Of a DNA stretch of 64,000 nt, positions 1 to 6,600 are shown in pieces. The position numbers were made by a program, and so were the translations under genes. A model generated the notes under the pieces. It made no database searches, was not told the origin of the DNA, and saw nothing but the letters and a program-made list of their open reading frames with translations. Each line of letters opens with the position of its first letter. Positions within the stretch are counted from its first letter, which is position 1. Source of the DNA: an uncultured bacterium (GTDB lineage: Bacteria > Verrucomicrobiota > Lentisphaeria > Victivallales > UBA1829); NCBI GenBank assembly GCA_902774245.1, contig CACYHQ010000001.1, forward strand, positions 62,001 to 126,000, read 5' to 3'.

Positions 1-1
1 G

Positions 2-490
2 TTCGAGGAGAAGATCCGCAAGAACACGTTCGACTTCGACGATTTCCTGGGCCAGCTGCGCCAGATGACGCGCCTCGGCGGCCTCGAAGCCATCCTGAAA
101 TTCCTCCCCGGCGGCGACAAGCTCTCCGGCATCGCCGAGCTCGCGCCCTCGAAATTTGCCGGCATGGAGGCGATCATCCTCTCCATGACCAAGTTCGAAC
201 GCGCCAACGCCGAACAGATCGACATGCCGCGGCGCCGCCGCATCGCGAAGGGCTCCGGGCGCTCCGTCGAGGAAGTCTCCCAGCTCATCAAGCAGTTCCT
301 CCTCATGAAGAAAGTCATGAAGAACAACAGCCTGCTCGACCGGATGGCCGGCGGCATGCGCGGCGGTTTCGGAGGTATGGGCGGAATGGGCGGCTTCGGA
401 GGCATGGGCGGCTTCGGCGGCGGCATGGGCGGTTTCCGCATGCGCGGCAGCAATTACACCCCGCCGAAAAAGAAACGCCGCAAGAAATAA
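2..490 (+). CDS. ffh: Signal recognition particle protein Ffh, C-terminal part (5' end outside window)
   Basis: This is the end of the SRP54/Ffh GTPase, which binds SRP RNA and signal peptides and delivers ribosomes to FtsY at the inner membrane. The frame is open from base 2. The visible part is the end of the G/M linker and the methionine-rich M domain (start FEEKIRKNTFDFDDFLGQL), with the RNA-binding segment MPRRRRIAKGSGRSVEEV near residues 75-92. After the M domain comes a glycine/methionine/phenylalanine-rich tail (GGMGG and GGFGG units) and a basic end PKKKRRKK. The tail is longer and more repetitive than in most Ffh proteins. lpxB begins 24 bases downstream, so the two genes are probably co-transcribed. 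Confidence 0.93.
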   Translation, partial: FEEKIRKNTFDFDDFLGQLRQMTRLGGLEAILKFLPGGDKLSGIAELAPSKFAGMEAIILSMTKFERANAEQIDMPRRRRIAKGSGRSVEEVSQLIKQFLLMKKVMKNNSLLDRMAGGMRGGFGGMGGMGGFGGMGGFGGGMGGFRMRGSNYTPPKKKRRKK

Positions 491-514
491 GCCGAATCAC
501 GGGAGCAAACGATT

Positions 515-1687
515 ATGAGTCAGGAAAAACCGCTGATCTGGATCATGGCCGGAGAATCGTCCGGCGACCTCTACGGCGCTCGCATCGCGCAGGAAGTGAT
601 GAAACAATGCCCCGCCGCCACCGTTCGCGGCATGGGCGGACAGCGCATGCGCGAGGCGGGCGTGGACCTCTTCATCGACTCCTCCGAACTCGGCGTGGTC
701 GGTTTCATCGAGGTCTTCGCGCACATCGGCACGTTCATCCGCATCTTCTTCCAGTGCATCGCCCTCGCGAAGAAGGAACGCCCCGACGCCGTGATGGTCA
801 TCGACAATCCCGGATTCAACATCCGCCTCGCAAAACGCCTTTGGAAGCTCGGCATCCCGGTCGTCTGGTTCGTCAGTCCGCAGGTCTGGGCATGGCGCAA
901 ATCCAACATCCCGCGCATCGCCAGATACTGCCGCAAGCTCATCGTGATCTTCCCGTTCGAAACGGAAGTCTGGGCGGGCTCCGGACTTGAGACGCATTTC
1001 GACGGGCATCCGCTGATCGAGATCGTCCGCGAACGCACCGACCCGACGCTGAAACGCGACCCGAACCACGTGCTGATCCTGCCCGGCAGCCGCGGACACG
1101 AAACGTCGTCGCTGCTGGAGCCGTTCCTGAAGACCGTGCTGATCCTTCACGAACGCCATCCCGAACTCTACTTCACGATCTCGCTCCCGCGCGAGCAGAT
1201 TTACCGCGACGTCCTCGCGGGGCTCGACCAGTTCACGCGGCATCATCCCGAAATGCAGGACGTCCGCATCGACGTCAAGACGGGCGTCACTCCGCTCGCC
1301 ATTCAGGAGTGCTCCGCCGGGCTCGCCGCATCCGGCACGGTCACGGTCGAATGCGCCATCGCGGGGCTGCCGCTCGTCGTCGCCTACAAGCTGAACTACA
1401 TCACATTCTTCTTCGCGCGTCTCGTCGTGCGCAAGCTTTTCCGCAACGCCTTCACCATGGTGAACATCATCCTGAACCGGAAATCCTTCGAGGAATTCCT
1501 CCAGTATCAGGTCAGGCCGCGCGACATGGCCGACGCGCTGGAACGCATCCTGCCCGGCGGTTCCCGCAGAGCCGAGGTGGAAAAGGACATGGAGGAACTC
1601 CGTCAGATGCTCGCGCCCGGTTCGACGAACGCCACGGCCAACGCCGCGCGCCATCTGCTTTCCACGGCAAAGCTGTTACCGAAGTAA
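515..1687 (+). CDS. lpxB: Lipid-A-disaccharide synthase LpxB
   Basis: LpxB is a GT19 glycosyltransferase that condenses UDP-2,3-diacylglucosamine with lipid X to give the lipid A disaccharide at the cytoplasmic face of the inner membrane. The N-terminus GESSGDLYGA, the run GMGGQRMREAGVDLF, SPQVWAWR, and the C-terminal ASGTVTVECA motif are typical of the family. At 390 residues it matches the usual 380-390. The ATG at 515 follows the SD-like ggagcaaac. It sits directly behind ffh. With lpxA (45679) and lpxK (58171) it shows that the organism makes lipid A, although the genes are dispersed. Confidence 0.96.
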   Translation: MSQEKPLIWIMAGESSGDLYGARIAQEVMKQCPAATVRGMGGQRMREAGVDLFIDSSELGVVGFIEVFAHIGTFIRIFFQCIALAKKERPDAVMVIDNPGFNIRLAKRLWKLGIPVVWFVSPQVWAWRKSNIPRIARYCRKLIVIFPFETEVWAGSGLETHFDGHPLIEIVRERTDPTLKRDPNHVLILPGSRGHETSSLLEPFLKTVLILHERHPELYFTISLPREQIYRDVLAGLDQFTRHHPEMQDVRIDVKTGVTPLAIQECSAGLAASGTVTVECAIAGLPLVVAYKLNYITFFFARLVVRKLFRNAFTMVNIILNRKSFEEFLQYQVRPRDMADALERILPGGSRRAEVEKDMEELRQMLAPGSTNATANAARHLLSTAKLLPK

Positions 1688-1710
1688 GCCAAGGGGGAAT
1701 CATTTCCCGT

Positions 1711-4302
1711 TCAATTCTGCCCGCCGAAAGCCTCAATGCGTCCGGCGGGATTTTCATTCTGTCCGGCTTCCGCGCCTGTGTTGCGTCCGGCATTCTCATT
1801 CCGGACGCCGCGCTGTCCGCCGCCCGCCGTCCGGTCACGGCTGAACGCCGGACGGTTATTGTTCGGCGCGAACGGCCTCATCACGCCTCCGGCAGGCGGC
1901 ATGAAGATGTTTCCGGCGCGGCCCTGCCTGGGCCCGTTCTGAGCGGTCGCCGGAGCACGCGTGCGTCCCCTCGACTGCAAAGCCGGATTCGGATTCTGTC
2001 TGCCCGGTTGACGGCCCGGCTGAACTGGCTGACGTCCGCCGGGCACGGGCTGACGTCCTGCCAAACTCGGGCGGACCACCACCGGAAGATTTGATTCAAG
2101 TCTGGCAAGTCCGATCTGAAACTCCGTCAGTCTGTCCCCGTGGTAGTCGTTCAGTTCGTCCCGGATCTTCGAAGCGAGCTCCTGAACGTTCCCCGGCTGG
2201 ATCCGCGCGGGCGCGCTCATCTGTTCCAGCTGGTCCAGCTGCATCTCAAGCAGGGCTTCCTTCACCTCGTCCGGGGCGTCCGGGCTGCGGTATAGGAGTT
2301 CGAGCATTCCCTGAAGACGCGCCATTTCGCTGCGCACGGCGGCCTGGTCTCCGCTCCGGCGCAGCCGGGCGATATAGGCGGTGTAAAGCTCCACGGCGGC
2401 CGAGGCGACTTCCGGCGTATTCGGGTACCACGCCAGCAGATGGTCGGCCAGCGCCAGAGCCTGTTCGAGCGACTGTCTGTCCTGCTGCGCGAACCGCGTC
2501 TGCGACCCCAGTCTCCGGCTCATCAGGTCGACGAGCGCCAGCGAGAATTCCATGCGGTCCGGGTACTGTTTCGCCAGTTTTCCGAGGATTTCCGTCGGGT
2601 TCGGATCAATGCCGGGAATCGGATCGGACGACGCCAGGCCGGGCTGCGTTTCCAGCAGAAGGACGTACTGATAAAGATAGTCCGGGTTCTCCGGTTCGGC
2701 CTGCAGGAGCGAACGCAGCAGAGCGGACGCCGCGTCGTATTCGCCGAGCGACTGGTACGCCCGGACCGCCTCGCAGGACTGCGGATAATCCCCGATGACC
2801 TGACGCGACAGCTGTTCCGCCTGGACGGTCTTCCCTTGCTGACGGAGCGCGGCGGCGAGCAGGTTCAGCGTGGCGGCGTCGGTCCGGAGCTCGGCGGCGC
2901 GCCGGAACGCGTTTTCCGCGAGCGGATAGTTGCCGGACCGCATGGCCGCCGTCCCGATCATCAGGTTGATGTCCGCGATCTCCGACTGCGGCAGATTGCG
3001 CTGTTCGGCGATGTCCTGGTAATACGGCATCAGGCGGGAAAGCAGTTCGCTCCCGCTCGAAGTCGGCGTACGGTGTTCGATGTGCGCGAAAATATCGGAC
3101 AGGGCAGCGTTTGCCGCGGCGGCGTTCTTCTCGGCCAGTTTCAGCGCGGAATTGGTGCGGACATAGCCGACCGTCACGGAAACGGCGAACGCCATGATCG
3201 CAGTCAGCGCCAGCAGGCTCAGCGCCGCCACGGCGGGCTTGCGTTTCGCCCAGAGCCGGAATCGCCGGAACGCCGACGTGTTTGCCGCCGAAACGGGTTC
3301 GTGATGGAGGAAATGCTCCAGGTCCGCCGCGACTTCCGCCATGCCCGGATACCGCGCCGACGGATCGAAACTGACGCAGCGGTTCACGATCGCCGCGAGG
3401 TCGGGCTCGGAACACTGCAGCGGCGGAAGCGGACCGGCGCAGATGCGGTCGATCAGCTTCTGCGGGTTCTGTTCCGACAGGATCGGAGCCTGCGTGATGA
3501 GTTCGTACAGCGTCACGCCGAACGAATACTGGTCTCCGGCGAAAGACTTGATACCGTGCTTGAGGCGTTCCGGCGCCATGTAGCGCAGCGTCCCGCTCCG
3601 CATTCCGGTTTTGCCCGGTTTCCCGACCATGTCCTTCAGCACGAACGCCAACCCGAAGTCGCCGATGTGGATCTCGCCCTGCGTGTCCAGCAGCATGTTC
3701 GCGGGCTTCACGTCGCAGTGCAGGACGCCGCAACGGTGGGCGTAGGCGAGCGCCCGGGCCGCCTGAAGCCCCAGACGCGCGATCTCGCGCGGGGCGTTCG
3801 TTTCGTAATGGTTCAGCCCGGTGCCGTTGATCAGCTCCATGGCGTAATAACAGCGGTCGGCGCTGACGCCCGCGTTGTAGATCTTCACGATGTTCGGGTG
3901 GTGGAGCATCGCGATCACGCGCGCCTCGTTCTCGAACTGCTCGCGCTGCGCCGGATCGGACGTCAGCGACGGCGACAGTACCTTCACGGCGACTTTCCGG
4001 TCCAGCGAGATTTGTGTGGCCTCGAAGACTTCGCCCATGCCGCCCGCGCCGATCTTCCGGATCAGACGGTAGTCCGACCCGCTCAGATCGGGGAATTCCC
4101 CGCCCGAAACGGCATGCGCGTGGTCCCGGCGCGTGTCGGCGGCGCAGTTCTCCATCTTCACCATCAGCGGCAGGAGCTCCGCGAGACGCTCCGCGTACTC
4201 GGGGTGGAGATGCGTGAAAACGTCGATATCCGGAGCCGTCCCGCTTCGGAACATCTCCAGATATGCTTCGATCAGGTCTTCGAATGTCGCATCGTCGTTC
4301 AC
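1711..4302 (-). CDS. Transmembrane Ser/Thr protein kinase with C-terminal TPR region
   Basis: This is a Hanks-type kinase of about 863 residues. The GTG start at 4302 overlaps the stop of the upstream sigma factor gene (GTGA), which implies translational coupling. Residues 1-55 form a short leader resembling that of planctomycete kinases. The kinase domain spans about 78-335, with glycine loop GAGGMGEV, VAVK Lys107, HCD at 195-197, DFG at 215-217 and APE at 243-245. The catalytic loop has HCD in place of HRD, so it is a non-RD kinase. One membrane helix lies at about 357-381, followed by a TPR-like helical region and a disordered Pro/Arg/Asn/Gly-rich tail. By analogy with PVC sigma/kinase pairs it may phosphorylate the partner sigma factor; that is inference. 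Confidence 0.9.
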   Translation of the reverse strand: MNDDATFEDLIEAYLEMFRSGTAPDIDVFTHLHPEYAERLAELLPLMVKMENCAADTRRDHAHAVSGGEFPDLSGSDYRLIRKIGAGGMGEVFEATQISLDRKVAVKVLSPSLTSDPAQREQFENEARVIAMLHHPNIVKIYNAGVSADRCYYAMELINGTGLNHYETNAPREIARLGLQAARALAYAHRCGVLHCDVKPANMLLDTQGEIHIGDFGLAFVLKDMVGKPGKTGMRSGTLRYMAPERLKHGIKSFAGDQYSFGVTLYELITQAPILSEQNPQKLIDRICAGPLPPLQCSEPDLAAIVNRCVSFDPSARYPGMAEVAADLEHFLHHEPVSAANTSAFRRFRLWAKRKPAVAALSLLALTAIMAFAVSVTVGYVRTNSALKLAEKNAAAANAALSDIFAHIEHRTPTSSGSELLSRLMPYYQDIAEQRNLPQSEIADINLMIGTAAMRSGNYPLAENAFRRAAELRTDAATLNLLAAALRQQGKTVQAEQLSRQVIGDYPQSCEAVRAYQSLGEYDAASALLRSLLQAEPENPDYLYQYVLLLETQPGLASSDPIPGIDPNPTEILGKLAKQYPDRMEFSLALVDLMSRRLGSQTRFAQQDRQSLEQALALADHLLAWYPNTPEVASAAVELYTAYIARLRRSGDQAAVRSEMARLQGMLELLYRSPDAPDEVKEALLEMQLDQLEQMSAPARIQPGNVQELASKIRDELNDYHGDRLTEFQIGLARLESNLPVVVRPSLAGRQPVPGGRQPVQPGRQPGRQNPNPALQSRGRTRAPATAQNGPRQGRAGNIFMPPAGGVMRPFAPNNNRPAFSRDRTAGGGQRGVRNENAGRNTGAEAGQNENPAGRIEAFGGQN

Positions 4303-4895
4303 GGTCGGAACTCGGTAAATTCGATCAGCTGTTTCTTCAGGTGTTCCAGCGCACGGACATAACGGATGCTCGCCGCTTTCTGTGTCAGGTGCAGCGCCTC
4401 CGCGCACTCCGTGTTGCTCATCCCGTCGAAATGCCGCAGCTCCAGGATCTCGCGGTCGTGTTCCGGCAGGGACTCCATCGTCTTCCGCAGAAGCTCGTAG
4501 CGGTCCTGGCGCGCGAGCTGGGTGAGCGGCCCCGTTACGGTGTCGGCGAAGAGATTCCAGTCCATCCTCGGCGTAGAAACGTCCTCGTCCGCGGCGACCT
4601 CGCATTCGCGGTAGGCGTCGCGCTTCATGCTCTGCAGGTGTTTCCGTTCCAGATCCGTGATCGTCTGGAACAAGATCCGCCTCAATTTGCAGTACACGGG
4701 AACCTCCGGGCAGTTCCGCAGGAAATCAAGTCTGCGGCATGCCGCCGCCAGCGTCTCCTGCACCACGTCCTCCGGCGAAATCCGCCGTGCCAGTACGGGG
4801 TTCAGGTTGCGCCGGGCGAGTGCCAGCAGCCGGTCGCGGTGTTCCGCGAAAACCGGATCGAGGGGATTCAATTCATCTGCATCCTGCGGAGGCAT
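4299..4895 (-). CDS. ECF-type RNA polymerase sigma factor paired with the kinase
   Basis: This is a 198-residue sigma-70 family protein with region 2 (ISPEDVVQETLAAACRRL, near residues 39-56) and region 4 (LPEHDREILELRHFDGMS...AASIRYVRALEHLKKQL, near 140-192). There is no region 1 or 3, as in ECF factors. Its stop overlaps the GTG start of the kinase by 4 bases, and both genes read from one promoter at 4944-4971. No anti-sigma gene is adjacent. In some planctomycete groups such factors are controlled by a neighbouring Ser/Thr kinase, which fits here but is not shown by sequence. Confidence 0.9.
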   Translation of the reverse strand: MPPQDADELNPLDPVFAEHRDRLLALARRNLNPVLARRISPEDVVQETLAAACRRLDFLRNCPEVPVYCKLRRILFQTITDLERKHLQSMKRDAYRECEVAADEDVSTPRMDWNLFADTVTGPLTQLARQDRYELLRKTMESLPEHDREILELRHFDGMSNTECAEALHLTQKAASIRYVRALEHLKKQLIEFTEFRP

Positions 4896-4943
4896 AACGG
4901 TTTTTCCTATGTTCGGGGAAGGTGTTGCAACGTCGTTCGTATT

Positions 4944-4971
4944 ACTATAACGATGTTTGCAGGAAAGTCAA
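4944..4971 (-). promoter_or_regulatory. Promoter of the sigma factor-kinase operon
   Basis: On the minus strand TTGACT and TATAGT are separated by 16 bases, about 50 bases upstream of the sigma factor ATG. The -35 box abuts the T-tract of the terminator of the preceding glycine-rich gene. Confidence 0.7.
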
Positions 4972-4974
4972 ACG

Positions 4975-5007
4975 AAAAAACTCCCGGACCTTTGCTGGAA
5001 CCGGGAG
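4975..5007 (-). terminator. Rho-independent terminator of the glycine-rich gene
   Basis: The inverted repeat CTCCCGG / CCGGGAG has a 13-base loop and is followed on the minus strand by six T. It lies just beyond the stop of the 5046-5759 gene. Confidence 0.8.
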
Positions 5008-5045
5008 TTTTCTGTATTCAGGGCCCGAAACAACCCTTTCACTTT

Positions 5046-5759
5046 TTACCTTCTGCCGACCTGCGGGCCGCGAACCTGTGCCTGAGGACCGCGTGCCGCC
5101 GGACCTGCCTGAGGGCCACGGGGCTGTTGAGCTTGAGGTCTAGCCTGAGGACCACGCGCCGCCGGACCTGCCTGAGGACCGCGTGCCGCCGGACCTGCCT
5201 GAGGACCGCGTGCCGCCGGACCTGCCTGAGGACCGCGTGCCGCCGGACCTGCCTGTGGGCCACGGGGCTGTTGAGCCTGAGGACCTGCCTGCGGACCGCG
5301 AGCCTGAGGTCCGCCCTGAGGCCCGAAACCAAATCCGAAGCCTCTCTGCGGCATCATGCCGAAACCGAAGCCGCCCTGACGGCCCCCGCGCTGTCCGCCG
5401 CGCCCCGCCTGCTGACGTCCGCCCTGAGAAGCCGCGCCAAAGCCGAAGCCCTGACGGCCCCCGCGCTGTCCGCCGCGCCCCGCCTGCTGACGTCCGCCCT
5501 GAGAAGCCGCGCCAAAGCCGAAGCCCTGACGCCCCCCGCGCTGTCCGCCGCGTCCCGCCTGCTGACGCCCGCCCTGAGGTGCAATTCCGACCCCCTGCGG
5601 TCCGCGCTGTGCGCCTCCGCCGAAGCCGAACCCCTGCGGTCCGCGCTGGAACATTCCGGCCTGTCCTCTGCCGAAGTTTGCCTGAGCATTCACGATTCCG
5701 GTTGTTCCGATCCCGGCGAAAAGGATCCCGGCAACTGCGAGTGTAAGAATCTTGTTCAT
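5046..5759 (-). CDS. Secreted glycine/glutamine/arginine-rich tandem-repeat protein
   Basis: This is a 237-residue protein that I cannot assign to a family. The ATG at 5759 was chosen because AAGGAGG lies 6 bases upstream and a clear signal peptide follows (MNKILTLAVAGILFAGIGTT). The mature part is low-complexity. It has GFGFGGG runs, three 25-residue units built on QGGRQQAGRGGQRGGRQ, then four 9-residue GPAARGPQA-type units, and it ends in VGRR. There is no cysteine and few acidic residues, so it should be strongly basic and disordered. It resembles the product at 24703-26127 in composition but lacks that protein's lipobox. A role as an envelope or matrix component is a guess. Confidence 0.75.
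   Translation of the reverse strand: MNKILTLAVAGILFAGIGTTGIVNAQANFGRGQAGMFQRGPQGFGFGGGAQRGPQGVGIAPQGGRQQAGRGGQRGGRQGFGFGAASQGGRQQAGRGGQRGGRQGFGFGAASQGGRQQAGRGGQRGGRQGGFGFGMMPQRGFGFGFGPQGGPQARGPQAGPQAQQPRGPQAGPAARGPQAGPAARGPQAGPAARGPQAGPAARGPQARPQAQQPRGPQAGPAARGPQAQVRGPQVGRR
5158..5265. repeat. Four 27-bp tandem repeats inside the glycine-rich gene
   Basis: Near-identical 27-bp units begin at 5158, 5185, 5212 and 5239; the last one diverges at its end. The period is a multiple of three and each unit encodes GPAARGPQA-like residues on the minus strand, so this is a coding minisatellite. Confidence 0.9.
5376..5577. repeat. 75-bp tandem repeats inside the glycine-rich gene
   Basis: Units begin at about 5376, 5451 and 5526, exactly 75 bases apart. 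The first two are almost identical and the third is partly diverged. Each encodes 25 residues (QGGRQQAGRGGQRGGRQ plus GFGFGAAS) on the minus strand. Confidence 0.9.
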
Positions 5760-5829
5760 AGTAGCCTCCTTGATTATGTTGTCTGCGGTTCTTGTTCCTA
5801 ATTTCATCGGGTTTACGTCCCGCATTTTC

Positions 5830-5940
5830 AAGAACGCGTCTTTCCCGCCGATTCAACGCCCCGCATCAAAAAAAATCAGTTTTTGATGTACCGGCAGGAA
5901 AGACACAACATTAAGAACGCAACTTTTCCGGCGATTCTAC
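5830..5940. repeat. Imperfect 28-bp direct repeat upstream of the glycine-rich gene
   Basis: Segments at 5830-5857 and 5913-5940 match at 23 of 28 positions, both beginning AAGAACGC and ending in CGATTC plus A/T, AC. Between them lies a small A/T-rich inverted repeat at 5864-5888 (CATCAAAAA / TTTTTGATG). The pair sits 70-180 bases upstream of the start at 5759, where operators would be expected. No convincing -35/-10 pair was found here. Confidence 0.5.
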
Positions 5941-5997
5941 ACGGTTTCCCCATTTTTCCCGTTTTTTTCTTGCCCTCTCCTCAATTCCGGCACCCCC

Positions 5998-6600
5998 TCA
6001 GACCGAAAGCATCCGGAAACGGGTCTCCACCCAGCCGTCGATGCGATTCAACGTAGTCTCGTCGGTCTCCGGCCACGGTGCATCCGCTTCGACCGCGCAC
6101 CGGAATAACGGCGCGATCAGGTCCGGGTACGGCACGATGTCGGAAAGCATGCCGTGTTCGCGCAGGACGGCTAGACGCGCAAGCATGAGCGGGATTTTGG
6201 GCGAAAGAGTGCGTTCCATGCGCGTCAGCATCACGGAAAACGCCTGCCAGGTCAGCGGCATTTCGAGCATGGGCTGCGCGCGGCGGAGCGTCTCGACCGC
6301 GAACGAACACGCGGCGAGGTAGCAGTCCATAGACTGCGCGATGCCGTCGTGCGATGCGGTCAGGTCCAGGGAAACGAGTGTCGGCATGGATTCCGCCCGG
6401 CGCGAGGGCCGGAATTCCAGAAGATACTCGCGGAAAACGTCCGCGGTCGGGAACTGTTTTTTTCCGATGGCGCGCGCGCCTTTCAGCACGAAATCAAGCC
6501 GTCCATGGTCCGCGCTGATCCCGGCGACCACGAGACTGGTGTCGCGGAACGGCGTTTTCCGGAGGATCATGTACCGGGTTTTGAAGCTGCCCGCGGTCAT
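5998..6600 (-). CDS. recO: DNA repair protein RecO, short form
   Basis: RecO promotes annealing and RecA loading in the RecF pathway. The N-terminal OB-fold is recognisable (ILRKTPFRDTSLVVAGISADHGRLDFVLKGAR in pieces, residues 12-45), followed by a helical part with YLAACSFAVETLRRAQPM. At 200 residues it is shorter than the usual 230-250 and lacks the C-terminal zinc-binding cysteines. The ATG overlaps the stop of the upstream rlmN-ankyrin gene (ATGA), so translation is coupled. Confidence 0.8.
   Translation of the reverse strand: MTAGSFKTRYMILRKTPFRDTSLVVAGISADHGRLDFVLKGARAIGKKQFPTADVFREYLLEFRPSRRAESMPTLVSLDLTASHDGIAQSMDCYLAACSFAVETLRRAQPMLEMPLTWQAFSVMLTRMERTLSPKIPLMLARLAVLREHGMLSDIVPYPDLIAPLFRCAVEADAPWPETDETTLNRIDGWVETRFRMLSV

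Noticed and set aside
5158..5577. CRISPR-like array of regular repeats
   Set aside because: Units are contiguous, without spacers, and the periods of 27 and 75 are multiples of three. They encode protein repeats in a gene with a signal peptide.
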